Below are positions 45,746 through 54,540 of a stretch of DNA of 64,000 bases, in pieces (position 1 is the stretch's first letter; every line of letters starts with the position of its first letter). This stretch comes from an uncultured Roseobacter sp. (lineage in GTDB: Bacteria; Pseudomonadota; Alphaproteobacteria; Rhodobacterales; Rhodobacteraceae): positions 372,001 through 436,000 of the forward strand of contig NZ_CANLXG010000002.1 in assembly GCF_947495025.1 (NCBI RefSeq). Reading direction: 5' to 3'. Under the pieces are notes generated by a model. That model saw nothing but the letters and a program-made list of their open reading frames with translations. It did not search any database and had not been told where the DNA came from. Both the position numbers and the translations under genes were made by a program.

Positions 45746-47286
45746 GCGGGCCCGAAAACGAGGGGCGGAGGCGCACCCGCAAAGGCACCGGCCGGCGGGC
45801 AAAGGCAGCGCGGGTCACCGATTATCGCAGGCTGCGCAATCCCTTTCCGCCTGCCAGCGTCTGGTCAGATGACCGTGTTGCCGCTGTGCACACCGCGGCA
45901 CTGGACGTTCTTGAAAGACTGGGCATCCGGATTCTGCTGCCGGAAGCACGCCGCCTTTTTGCCAAAGCCGGCGCAAAGGTCGATGAAGCCAGTCAGATGG
46001 TCTTTGTCGGCGCGGACATCATCTCTGCAGCGCTGGCCTCAGCCCCCAAATCTGTGACAATACGGGGCGGCGCGCGCCAAAGGGACCTCGTGCTGGAGCA
46101 GGGGGCACTGGTTTTTCAGCCCGGCGCGGGCGCACCACACGCCACTGACCGGATCCGCGGACGGCGCCCCGGCACCGGGGAGGACTTCCGGGAACTCATT
46201 CGCCTGACCCAGCACTTTGACGTTCTGCATATGCTGCCGCCTCTCGTGGAGCCGCAGGATGTGCCCATGCATCTGCGTCACTATATGACCATGCAGACCA
46301 TGCTGCAGCACTCGGACAAGGCACCGTTCATCTATGCACGCGGCACACCACAATCAGAGCAGAACTTTGAAATGATCAGGGACTTCCGCGGTCTGTCAGA
46401 AGACGAATTCCGCGCGGAAAGCCATTGCTACACGATCATCAATACCAATTCACCCCGTCAGATCGACGTGCCGATGGCCCGTGGCCTGATCGATTTTGCC
46501 CGGGCCGGCCAGGTCAGTATCGTAACACCATTCACGCTGATGGGGGCCATGGCCCCGATCACGGTCGCCGGTGCGATCACGCTGAGTCACGCCGAGGCAC
46601 TGGCCGCTATTGCCCTGACACAGCTGGCGCGACCCGGTGCGCCCGTCTGCTACGGCACTTTCACCTCAAACGTCGATATGAAATCCGGCGCTCCGGCCTT
46701 TGGAACCCCCGAACATTTCCAGGCCAGTGTCGCAGCGGGCCAGATGGCACGGCTGACCGGTCTGCCGTGGCGCTGCGCAACCGGATCGGCCGCCAACCTC
46801 GGAGACGCGCAGGCCGCCAATGAAACGCAGTTTGGTCTATGGGGCTGCCTGATGGCGGGATCTACCGTCGTGATCCACGCGGCGGGCTGGCTTGAGGGCG
46901 GGCTGACGGTCTCTTACGAAAAGCTCATCACGGATGTCGAAGTGCTTCAGATGGTGGCCGAGCTTTGTTCCGAAACGCCCTGCCAGGACAGTGATATCGC
47001 GCTTGATGCCCTGGCCGAAGTCGCTCCCGGCGGACATTTCTTTGGGGCCGCGCACACGATGGAGCGCTATCAGACCGCGTTCTACGAACCACTTATCGGT
47101 GACTGGTCAAATTTCGGCACGTGGGAAGAAAATGGCGCGCTGGATGCCACTGCACGCGCAACCGACAAATGGCAAAGCATTCTGAATGATGCGCCCGGAC
47201 CCGACGTTGACAGGGATGCCCTGTGCAGGCTGCAGGACTATATCCACCAAAAAACTGAAGAAGGCGGCGCACCGCCTGAGAGCTGA
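45742..47286 (+). CDS. Trimethylamine methyltransferase (MttB) family protein, non-pyrrolysine
   Basis: A 514-residue TIM-barrel methyltransferase of the MttB superfamily: VHTAALDVLERLGIRI near residue 50, FVGADIISAALASAPKSV, and GSAANLGDAQAANETQFGLW. There is no in-frame TAG, so no pyrrolysine; such members demethylate quaternary amines such as glycine betaine, proline betaine or carnitine, using a corrinoid protein. Start GTG 45742 lies in the upstream stop. The N-terminal 35 residues are strongly basic (GRRRTRKGTGRRAKAAR), unusual for the family. No corrinoid protein or reactivase gene is within the window. Confidence 0.9.
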   Translation: MSGPENEGRRRTRKGTGRRAKAARVTDYRRLRNPFPPASVWSDDRVAAVHTAALDVLERLGIRILLPEARRLFAKAGAKVDEASQMVFVGADIISAALASAPKSVTIRGGARQRDLVLEQGALVFQPGAGAPHATDRIRGRRPGTGEDFRELIRLTQHFDVLHMLPPLVEPQDVPMHLRHYMTMQTMLQHSDKAPFIYARGTPQSEQNFEMIRDFRGLSEDEFRAESHCYTIINTNSPRQIDVPMARGLIDFARAGQVSIVTPFTLMGAMAPITVAGAITLSHAEALAAIALTQLARPGAPVCYGTFTSNVDMKSGAPAFGTPEHFQASVAAGQMARLTGLPWRCATGSAANLGDAQAANETQFGLWGCLMAGSTVVIHAAGWLEGGLTVSYEKLITDVEVLQMVAELCSETPCQDSDIALDALAEVAPGGHFFGAAHTMERYQTAFYEPLIGDWSNFGTWEENGALDATARATDKWQSILNDAPGPDVDRDALCRLQDYIHQKTEEGGAPPES

Positions 47287-47298
47287 ACCAGGCGACAC

Positions 47299-47336
47299 GG
47301 CAGCGACCGTCACCGGGTCCGCGACGCTGCCCGTTT
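47299..47336 (+). terminator. Rho-independent-type terminator after the mttB-like gene
   Basis: Perfect arms GGCAGCG (47299-47305) and CGCTGCC (47325-47331), followed by CGTTTTA, 12 bp after the stop. This separates the methylamine pair from the RND operon. Confidence 0.65.
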
Positions 47337-47403
47337 TAGCGCCTTAAGAACTGTTCGGGAATGCACATCGCTCTCGCAGTACCGGTTTCCTGTTTCATTT
47401 CAG

Positions 47404-47447
47404 GTCAAAAGCTCTATCTCAGGTGCAGACCGGAAAAACTTTTGACA
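47404..47447. promoter_or_regulatory. Inverted repeat in the RND promoter region
   Basis: GTCAAAAG (47404-47411) and CTTTTGAC (47439-47446) are a perfect 8-bp pair 27 bp apart. The right half carries TTGACA at 47442-47447. It ends 11 bp before the adaptor ATG. A repressor site or a leader hairpin are both possible. Confidence 0.4.
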
Positions 47448-47457
47448 GAGCTGATTC

Positions 47458-48585
47458 ATGAACCCTTTTGCACACATGGGCCGCGGGTGGTTTTCGCTGT
47501 TCTTACTTATAACAGTTGTTGCAGGGGCTTCCGCTGTGGCGCAGGGCCGTCCGGCAGCGGTGGGCGTCGAGACCGTCAGCTACCGCCAGATCGCAGAAAC
47601 TGTGCCGCTTTTCGCCGAGGTGGTCACGTCGCGTGAAGGCTCTGTTGCCAGCCGGGTATCCGGTACGGTTGAAAAGGTGAACGTACTCGAAGGCATGAGC
47701 GTTCCGAAAGACGGCGTGATCGTCGAGCTGGACACGGAGCTTTCTGAAATTCTGGCCCGCCAGGCCGAAGCACGTCTGGCAGAAACCGCGGCAGGCATCG
47801 AGACGGCAAGGGCCCGCGTGGACCGGGCGACCAAGGCGCTGGCCAGGATCGAGGGGCTGCGCAACACCACATCCTTTTCAACCAGCCGGTTTGATGAGGC
47901 GCAGAGCGACTTTTTCGAGGCGCGCGGCCTGCTGGCCGAGGCCGAAGCGCGGGTAAACACCGCCGAAGCCGCCAGGGCAGAAGCGCAGTACCAGCTTGAA
48001 CGCGCGAAAATTACAGCGCCCTTTGCCGGCATCGTGCTGGAAGTCAACACCAACCCCGGCGAGTTCATCAGTTCGGGCGCAACAGTGGTCACACTGCTGG
48101 ACACCAGTTCTTTCGAGGTCGAGGCCTCGGTTCCTGCCCGGTACATCGGTACGCTCTCGCCCGGTCTGGCCGTCACAGGTCAGACGGAAACCGGCGCTGA
48201 GCTGGAAATGGAAGTGCGTGTCCTGTTACCGGTCGAGGACCAGGCGACCCGGACACGGCCCGTGCGGTTCAGCTCTCCACAGCTGCTGGAGATGGACGGA
48301 ACCGCGATCGGCCAGTCGATCACTGTATCCGTTCCGGTCAGCAAACCGCGCGATGTGCTCTCTGTGCCGAAGGACGCACTGGTCCAGGCACGCGGCGGAT
48401 GGACGGTTTTTGTCGCCGCAGACGGCAAGGCGCAACCGCGGCAGGTCGAGATTGGCGTTGCTCTGGGAGACCGTTTTGAGGTGCTCGGCGGCCTGAGCGA
48501 AGGAGACGTTGTCGTTACGCGCGGAAACGAACGCCTGCGGCCCGGGCAGGATATCGCGCCCATGGGCGCCGCTGATCAGGGGTAA
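47458..48585 (+). CDS. RND efflux periplasmic adaptor (membrane fusion protein)
   Basis: A 375-residue adaptor linking the inner-membrane pump with the outer membrane. The N-terminal segment WFSLFLLITVVAGASAVAQ is an uncleaved anchor or signal (no lipobox). The lipoyl halves are SRVSGTVEKVNVLEGMSV and ITAPFAGIVLEVNTNPGEFI, with a coiled hairpin rich in Ala, Glu and Arg between (residues about 95-185), then a beta-barrel. The pump gene follows after 6 bp. No outer-membrane factor gene is in the operon. Confidence 0.93.
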   Translation: MNPFAHMGRGWFSLFLLITVVAGASAVAQGRPAAVGVETVSYRQIAETVPLFAEVVTSREGSVASRVSGTVEKVNVLEGMSVPKDGVIVELDTELSEILARQAEARLAETAAGIETARARVDRATKALARIEGLRNTTSFSTSRFDEAQSDFFEARGLLAEAEARVNTAEAARAEAQYQLERAKITAPFAGIVLEVNTNPGEFISSGATVVTLLDTSSFEVEASVPARYIGTLSPGLAVTGQTETGAELEMEVRVLLPVEDQATRTRPVRFSSPQLLEMDGTAIGQSITVSVPVSKPRDVLSVPKDALVQARGGWTVFVAADGKAQPRQVEIGVALGDRFEVLGGLSEGDVVVTRGNERLRPGQDIAPMGAADQG

Positions 48586-48591
48586 GGGGCA

Positions 48592-51500
48592 ATGGATATC
48601 ATCCGCTTTGCCATCGACCGCCCGGTTGCCGTTATTGCTGCGGTGATCATGGCCGTCCTGTTCGGTCTGATCGCCGTTACGCGCATTCCGATCCAGCTGG
48701 CACCGGACGTCCGCAAGCCGGTAGTGGTCATCACGACAAACTGGCCGGGGGCCGCACCCTCTGAAGTCGAACGCGAGATCGTGAATCCGCAGGAAGAGGC
48801 CCTGCGCGGACTCGAAGGCCTCGACGTCATGACCTCCAGGGCACGGACAGGCGAGGCAGAAATCACGCTGGAATTCGGCATCGGCACCGATATGAGCCAG
48901 TCGCTGTTGCTGGTGTCCAACCGTCTCGACCGTGTCGGTGATTACCCCGATGAGGCCGGAGAGCCATCGCTGGATACATCAGGCGCAGACGACAGTCCCA
49001 TTGCCTGGGTGCTCCTGACAGCACAGGACGGTAATACCCGCGAAATGCCTACCTATGGCGATTTCGTTGAGGATATTATTCAGGACCGGATCGAGCGGAT
49101 AGAGGGCGTTTCTGCGGTGAACGTCTTTGGCGGTGTGACCCGCGAACTGCAGGTCGTGGTCGACCCGCGGCGTCTGTCCCGTTTTGATCTGACCGTGCCC
49201 GAAGTCGTGCGCATCCTGCGCAGCGAAAATATTTCTCTCTCAGCGGGAGACGTCGAAGAAGGCAAGCGTCGTTACATCGTGCGCGCCGAGGGTAACCTGA
49301 ACACCGCAGCAGCCATCGAAGAGGTCGTGCTGCGGTCTGAAATGGGCTCCGGCGGCTCGGGGCGTGTGCGCGTTGGTGATGTCGCTGATGTCGGCTTTGC
49401 CTATCAGGACCCAAACGCACGCCTGCGCTTTCGCGGTGCACCGGGACTGGCGTTCAACATCGTGCGGGAACCAGGCGCCAATGTCATCGAAACGATGGAT
49501 TCTGTGCGCACGGTCCTTGCGGAACTGAACGACGGGCCGGTTACTGACGCTGGTCTCAAGATGCGCCAGGTCTATGACGAGACGGTCTATATCAACGGCG
49601 CGATCAGCCTGGTGACGCAGAACATCTGGGTGGGCGGCGTGCTGGCGGCCATCATTCTGTTGCTGTTCCTGCGCAGCCTGCGTGCAACGCTGGTGGTGTC
49701 GATGGCCATTCCGGTCAGCATCGTCGCCACCTTTGTGGCCATGGCCGCAACGGGGCGGACGCTCAATGTGATCTCGCTGGCAGGCATTGCCTTTGCTGTG
49801 GGGATGATCGTCGACGCCGCCATTGTTGTGCTGGAGAACATCTACCGCCTGCGCGAGCAGGGCAAATCCAGGCGCGAGGCGGCCTATCATGGTGCCCGTC
49901 AGGTGTGGGGGGCGATCCTGGTTTCAGCACTCACAACTGTGCTGGTCTTTGTGCCCATCCTGATCATGCAGCTTGAGGCAGGCCAGCTCTTCCGGGATAT
50001 CGCCGTTGCGATTTCGGTGTCGGTTCTCCTGTCACTGGTTGTGGCGGTCACGGTCATCCCCGCGCTGTCCAGCCGCCTGATGAGCCAGGGTGAGCAGAAA
50101 ACCCTCCGGCTCTGGGGGATCGACCATATTGCTGGCGCGTTCCACCGGCTGGTGATGGCCTATGTCCGCATGACGGTCCGGTTCCGTGCCCTGGGGCTTG
50201 TCGTTGTTTCGCTGATCGCGGGTGGCGCGGCCCTGGCCACAATTGTCTTTTTGCCGCGGCTCGAATACCTGCCCGAAGGCAACCGAAATCTTGTTTTCGG
50301 GGTGATCATTCCGCCGCCCGGGTACAACCTGGAAACGACCGAGACGATTGCCCAGCGTATCGAAACTGTGGCGCGTCCGCTCTGGGAAGCCGCCCCTGCC
50401 ACAGAGCTCGAAGACGGGACACCGACAATTGAGAACTTCTTCTTTGTCGCCCTCAGTGGCACCAGTTTCGTTGGCGCGGCAGCTGTCGATGGCGCCCGCG
50501 CGGGCGAGCTGATCCCCGTTCTTTCCGGCCCGATCTTTGCAGAACCCGGCACGTTCGGGTTCATGACCCAGCCCTCTCTCTTCGGGCGCGGTGTTGGCGG
50601 CGGCCGCACAATTGAGCTCAACATCTCCGGGCAGGATCTCAACGAGATCCTCGGCGTAGCCGGACAGGCAGCAGGAACCATCGCACAGCTTCTGCCCCGG
50701 TCAGAAGGACACCAGTTCCGGCCTATTCCGGGCCTTGAGCTTGGCGCGCCCGAAGTAAGGCTGGTCCCCGACAGGCTCAGGCTGGCGGATGCCGGCCTGA
50801 CGGCCTCTGACCTTGCGATTACGGTCGATGCCTTCAACGACGGCCTGCGCGTGGCGGAAATCACCGTCGGTGCCGAACGGCTCAACCTGATGCTCAAGGG
50901 CGATCCGGGTCTGCAGACCGCCCAGCGCACGCAGGACATCGGGAACTTCCCGGTTGTCACACCTTCGGGCGGTATCGTGCCCGTATCCGCACTCGCCGAT
51001 GTCGTGGTGACAGCCGGTCCTACGGAAATCCGGCACCGTGACCGTTTGCGGACTGTGACACTGGAAATACGCCCATCCGATACCCTGCCGCTTGAAGCTG
51101 CCGTGGAACTGCTGGAAACAGAAGTGATTTCGGCATTGCAGGAACGCGGGTTGCCTGATGGCGTGCGTCTGAGCGTCTCCGGTACGGCCGATCAGCTGAG
51201 CCAGACCTGGGACGCGATCCAGATCAACCTGGCTGTGGCAATGATCATCGTCTTTCTTGTGATGGCAATTCTGTTTGAGAGTTTTGTCCTGCCGCTGGTC
51301 ATCCTGATTTCGGTGCCTGTCGCGGCAGCGGGGGGCGTCGGCGGGCTGGCGCTGCTCAATCAGTACCAGACGCAACCGCTCGATATGCTGACCTTGCTGG
51401 GCTTCATCATTCTGGTCGGTATCGTGGTCAATAATGCCATCCTGATCGTGCACCAGGCGCTGTATCACCTGCGCGAAGAGGGAATGTCGCCCATTGACGC

Positions 51501-51753
51501 CATCGAGGCGGCGACCAGCAACCGCATCCGGCCCATATTCATGTCTACCATGACGTCGGTGTTCGGCATGTTGCCCCTCGTGCTGTTCGAGGGTGAAGGC
51601 TCGGAGCTGTACCAGGGCCTCGGCGCTGTGGTGGTCGGCGGACTGTCTATGTCAGCGTTTCTGACCCTGCTGACCGTGCCACCGCTTTTACGTCTGTGCA
51701 TCCGGGCGACGCGTACCGATGCGGAACGCCTCGCCACAAGCCCTGCAGAATAG
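48592..51753 (+). CDS. RND-family efflux pump (AcrB/MexF-like permease)
   Basis: A 1053-residue inner-membrane proton-driven exporter. The N-terminal helix is FAIDRPVAVIAAVIMAVLFGLIAV. The TM4 proton-relay aspartate is in GMIVDAAIVVLENI (one Asp here, versus the Asp pair of AcrB), and the second TM set includes ILVGIVVNNAILIVHQA. Two large periplasmic loops and the usual PxxP-type start of the pseudo-repeat are present. Single-Asp relay is seen in the HAE/CzcA-related branches. Substrate is unknown. Cotranscribed with the adaptor. Confidence 0.95.
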   Translation: MDIIRFAIDRPVAVIAAVIMAVLFGLIAVTRIPIQLAPDVRKPVVVITTNWPGAAPSEVEREIVNPQEEALRGLEGLDVMTSRARTGEAEITLEFGIGTDMSQSLLLVSNRLDRVGDYPDEAGEPSLDTSGADDSPIAWVLLTAQDGNTREMPTYGDFVEDIIQDRIERIEGVSAVNVFGGVTRELQVVVDPRRLSRFDLTVPEVVRILRSENISLSAGDVEEGKRRYIVRAEGNLNTAAAIEEVVLRSEMGSGGSGRVRVGDVADVGFAYQDPNARLRFRGAPGLAFNIVREPGANVIETMDSVRTVLAELNDGPVTDAGLKMRQVYDETVYINGAISLVTQNIWVGGVLAAIILLLFLRSLRATLVVSMAIPVSIVATFVAMAATGRTLNVISLAGIAFAVGMIVDAAIVVLENIYRLREQGKSRREAAYHGARQVWGAILVSALTTVLVFVPILIMQLEAGQLFRDIAVAISVSVLLSLVVAVTVIPALSSRLMSQGEQKTLRLWGIDHIAGAFHRLVMAYVRMTVRFRALGLVVVSLIAGGAALATIVFLPRLEYLPEGNRNLVFGVIIPPPGYNLETTETIAQRIETVARPLWEAAPATELEDGTPTIENFFFVALSGTSFVGAAAVDGARAGELIPVLSGPIFAEPGTFGFMTQPSLFGRGVGGGRTIELNISGQDLNEILGVAGQAAGTIAQLLPRSEGHQFRPIPGLELGAPEVRLVPDRLRLADAGLTASDLAITVDAFNDGLRVAEITVGAERLNLMLKGDPGLQTAQRTQDIGNFPVVTPSGGIVPVSALADVVVTAGPTEIRHRDRLRTVTLEIRPSDTLPLEAAVELLETEVISALQERGLPDGVRLSVSGTADQLSQTWDAIQINLAVAMIIVFLVMAILFESFVLPLVILISVPVAAAGGVGGLALLNQYQTQPLDMLTLLGFIILVGIVVNNAILIVHQALYHLREEGMSPIDAIEAATSNRIRPIFMSTMTSVFGMLPLVLFEGEGSELYQGLGAVVVGGLSMSAFLTLLTVPPLLRLCIRATRTDAERLATSPAE

Positions 51754-51754
51754 C

Positions 51755-51991
51755 TTACCGGCGCCAGTGAAACGGCACGATCACCAGAGCGCCGACCGAG
51801 GCCGCAACAGCGTTCATGCCCGGGCTTCTGAAACCCAGTCCGAACATCAGCGTCACGAAATAAAAGACAAACGCACCGCCCACGCAGATAACAATACTCT
51901 GCAGAATGCCGTTGTGCGTGAAACCTGATCGTTCAGACAGGTAACCCACGATGCCCGCGATCACGACGGTGCCGATGAGTGTTGGAAACAT
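51755..51991 (-). CDS. GlsB/YeaQ/YmgE-family small membrane protein
   Basis: A 78-residue protein with three hydrophobic segments: FPTLIGTVVIAGIVGYL, GILQSIVICVGGAFVFYFVTL and NAVAASVGALVIVPF. The Gly-rich pattern is that of transglycosylase-associated stress proteins (GlsB/YeaQ/YmgE). Its stop is only 1 bp from the pump's stop on the opposite strand; the start faces away from fmt by 13 bp, so it may be cotranscribed with fmt. Confidence 0.85.
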   Translation of the reverse strand: MFPTLIGTVVIAGIVGYLSERSGFTHNGILQSIVICVGGAFVFYFVTLMFGLGFRSPGMNAVAASVGALVIVPFHWRR

Positions 51992-52004
51992 CGTTTGCCC
52001 TCTT

Positions 52005-52910
52005 TCAGAACCTGGTGCCGTTGGCCAGCGGCCAGCCGCGGAGAAACTCGTCTGCCGGTTGCGCGCCCTTTCCTGCGCGTTGCAGGCGGGTCAGTTCGAC
52101 GGCCCCCTGCCCGCAGGCCACCCGCAGCGGATCAGACAGCACGGTACCCGGGGCTCCGTCTCCATCAGCGAGCCGGGACGCCAGCACCTTGATACGCGTT
52201 CCTTCATGTTCCGTCCATGCGCCGGGAAAGGGCGAGAGGCCACGGATCAGGCGGTCTGCCTCTGTGGCCGGAACGGTCCAGTCAATGCGCGCCTCTGATT
52301 TGTCGATCTTGGCGGCATAGGTCACACCTTCTTCCGGCTGCGGTTCCGGCACCAGCGCATCAGGTGCCGCCAGTGCGCGGACAATCAGCGCCGCGCCCAG
52401 TGTGCTCAGCCGGTCGTGCAGGTCTGCTGTTGTTTCCTCTGCCCCGATGGGCGTTGCTTCCCGCAACAGAACAGGTCCGGTGTCGAGCCCTGCTTCCATC
52501 TGCATGATGCAGACACCCGTCTCGGCGTCACCTGCCATGATTGCGCGGTGGATGGGCGCAGCCCCCCGCCAGCGCGGCAGAAGGCTCGCATGGATATTCA
52601 GGCACCCACGGGCCGGTGCATCCAGAATGGTCTGCGCCAGGATCAGACCATAGGCCACGACCACAGCCACATCTGCTTCAAGCGCGGCAAATTCCGCCTG
52701 GGCATCCTGCGTTCTCAGCGATACGGGGTGCCGCACCTCAAGGCCCAGCGTCCGGGCGCGCGCCTCAACCGGGCTGGGGCGTTCCTTTTTGCCACGCCCC
52801 GCAGGCCGTGGTGGCTGGCAATAGACGCAGGCAATATCGTGACCGGCATCAACCAGTGCCTCAAGCACCGGCACCGAAAAATCAGGGGTGCCCATGAAAA
52901 CGACGCGCAT
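52005..52910 (-). CDS. fmt: Methionyl-tRNA formyltransferase
   Basis: Formylates Met-tRNAi with 10-formyl-THF. 301 residues from ATG 52910 (an in-frame GTG sits one codon upstream). N-terminal [18 protein letters not shown] is standard. The active-site block is [23 protein letters not shown], with His and Asn in place, and the metal-loop-like [18 protein letters not shown] follows. It is fourth in the leftward run def-def-def-fmt; 10 bp after the third deformylase-like gene. Confidence 0.97.
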   Translation of the reverse strand: MRVVFMGTPDFSVPVLEALVDAGHDIACVYCQPPRPAGRGKKERPSPVEARARTLGLEVRHPVSLRTQDAQAEFAALEADVAVVVAYGLILAQTILDAPARGCLNIHASLLPRWRGAAPIHRAIMAGDAETGVCIMQMEAGLDTGPVLLREATPIGAEETTADLHDRLSTLGAALIVRALAAPDALVPEPQPEEGVTYAAKIDKSEARIDWTVPATEADRLIRGLSPFPGAWTEHEGTRIKVLASRLADGDGAPGTVLSDPLRVACGQGAVELTRLQRAGKGAQPADEFLRGWPLANGTRF

Positions 52911-52920
52911 CACTGCTCCA

Positions 52921-53418
52921 TCAACCTCCCGGTTTACGGGCGCGACGCAGCAGCATATCGCGCTTTACACGGCTCAGCCGGTCGAAATACATCCGCCCCT
53001 GCAGGTGATCGATCTGGTGCTGCACACTGGTGGCCTCAAGCCCCGCAAAATCGCGACGTGTCCATGTGCCCGTTTCATCGAGAAACCGCACAGACACCCC
53101 GCGCGGCCTTTTGATGGTAGCATAGACGCCAGGCAGGTTGGGGCTCGCCTCCTGATGCTCGTTCATGATGGCAGAGGCATCCACAATCGACGGGTTGGCC
53201 AGCCGTATCCGCCGGTTGCGCGCATCGGAAGCATCCACCACAGCGACCTGCAGCATCACGCCGATCTGGGGCGCTGCGAGGCCAACCCCGGGCATGGCGT
53301 CCATTGTCTCGATCATATCGTCCCACAGGGCGCGGATTTCGTCCGTGATCTCACCGACGGGCCCGGCAGCCGTGCGCAGGCGTTTGTCTGGCCATTTCAG
53401 AAAGGGCCGGATCGTCAC
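52921..53418 (-). CDS. Peptide-deformylase-like protein lacking catalytic residues (probable pseudoenzyme)
   Basis: A 165-residue paralogue of the two deformylases upstream. Motif 1 is intact ([10 protein letters not shown], residues 44-53). Motif 2, which should be EGCLS with the metal-ligand Cys, reads EASPN at residues 90-94, so the Cys is Ser at best. Motif 3, which should be HExxH, reads HQIDH at 134-138, so the catalytic Glu is Gln. Two metal-site histidines remain. It should not deformylate by the known mechanism. The frame is otherwise intact with no sign of decay, suggesting a kept non-catalytic role, for example ribosome binding or partner regulation. GTG start inside the stop of the middle gene. 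Confidence 0.9.
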   Translation of the reverse strand: MTIRPFLKWPDKRLRTAAGPVGEITDEIRALWDDMIETMDAMPGVGLAAPQIGVMLQVAVVDASDARNRRIRLANPSIVDASAIMNEHQEASPNLPGVYATIKRPRGVSVRFLDETGTWTRRDFAGLEATSVQHQIDHLQGRMYFDRLSRVKRDMLLRRARKPGG

Positions 53419-53927
53419 GTCAGCGCCTCCTTATATGCTTCATACGCTTCAACAGTTCGGACGCGGACAGACGGCTCAAGGTGATCAAGTGTCACCCGGC
53501 CGTTCAGGTGGTCCAGTTCGTGCTGAACGCAGGCAGCTGCAAACCCCTCAAACCAGGCGGTATCCGTAACGCCCGCCCTGTCTGTCCATGTCAGTCTGAC
53601 CCGATCCGGACGGGCCACCTCTGCCGTAACTCCGGGGATCGAAAGACAACCCTCAGAGTGCGTTGCCATGGTATCGCTGGCATCAGCAATGACAGGGTTG
53701 AAAAAAAACTGAGGCGCGGGCGCGCCTTCTTTCCACGTAACGTCCATAACGAAAAGTCTCAGCAGATGCCCGACCTGCGGCGCCGCAAGACCCCGCCCGG
53801 GTGCTGCATACATCGTTTCCAGCATGTCATCGGCCAGATCCTGCATTTCCGCCGTTACAGATGAAACCGCATCACACACCACAGACAGGCGCGGATCAGG
53901 CCAGCACAGGATCGGCAGGACGCTCAT
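53415..53927 (-). CDS. def: Peptide deformylase (second copy)
   Basis: A 170-residue deformylase that removes the formyl group from nascent chains. All three motifs are present: GRGLAAPQVG (44-53), EGCLSIPG (Cys94) and QHELDHLNG (His136, Glu137, His140). Motif 1 has Arg in place of the usual Ile/Val/Leu at the second position, a minor change. The N- and C-terminal halves diverge from copy 1. It starts inside the stop of copy 1 (4 nt overlap), and the degenerate third copy starts inside its own stop. Confidence 0.93.
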   Translation of the reverse strand: MSVLPILCWPDPRLSVVCDAVSSVTAEMQDLADDMLETMYAAPGRGLAAPQVGHLLRLFVMDVTWKEGAPAPQFFFNPVIADASDTMATHSEGCLSIPGVTAEVARPDRVRLTWTDRAGVTDTAWFEGFAAACVQHELDHLNGRVTLDHLEPSVRVRTVEAYEAYKEALT

Positions 53928-54442
53928 GAACGTGCCAGTTCCCGCTTCAGTTTGACCATCTTGCGGGTAATCATCTGCCGTTTCAGAGGTTTGAGATAAT
54001 CGATAAACAGCTTGCCATCGAGGTGATCGATCTCGTGCTGGGCACAGGTCGCCCAGAGCCCCGTGAACGTTTCGGTCTGCTCATTGCCGTCACGGTCGAT
54101 CCAGCGCACATCAACTTCGGCGGGGCGGGTTACATCGGCAAACTGATCAGGGATCGACAGACACCCTTCTTCGTAAACGCTGGTGTCATCTGATGATGCG
54201 ATGATCTCCGGGTTGAACATGATCAGCGGGCGCGGCTTTTCCTGCTCGCCTTTCACGCAGTCAAGGACAACAAGTCGCTGCAGAATACCGACCTGGGGCG
54301 CGGCAAGGCCGATACCGGGCGCGTCGTACATCGTTTCGAGCATGTCGTCCGCCAGCACGCGCAGTTCGTCCGACAGATCGTCGACCGGTGCAGCCGTCTT
54401 TTTCAGGCGCGGATCAGGGTGCAGCAGAATATTCCGTTTCAT
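53924..54442 (-). CDS. def: Peptide deformylase (first copy)
   Basis: A 172-residue, fully canonical type I deformylase: GIGLAAPQVG (43-52), EEGCLSIPD (Cys94) and QHEIDHLDG (His136, Glu137, His140). I chose ATG 54442, as KRNILLHPDPRLKK is the standard beginning; the open frame runs to 54493. It heads the def-def-def-fmt run and is the likely housekeeping enzyme. Divergent from the PatB-like gene, 98 bp between starts. Confidence 0.97.
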   Translation of the reverse strand: MKRNILLHPDPRLKKTAAPVDDLSDELRVLADDMLETMYDAPGIGLAAPQVGILQRLVVLDCVKGEQEKPRPLIMFNPEIIASSDDTSVYEEGCLSIPDQFADVTRPAEVDVRWIDRDGNEQTETFTGLWATCAQHEIDHLDGKLFIDYLKPLKRQMITRKMVKLKRELARS

Positions 54443-54540
54443 GCCGCTGATGTATGACAACACGCCGTCTCCTGCAACAAGATGGGCTTGCACCGCGACA
54501 GTTTCGCGCTATCACGGACGTGCCTGAACAGGAGCCGCGC

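Noticed and set aside
45742..47286. Pyrrolysine-containing MttB
   Set aside because: The frame has no internal TAG codon from start to stop.
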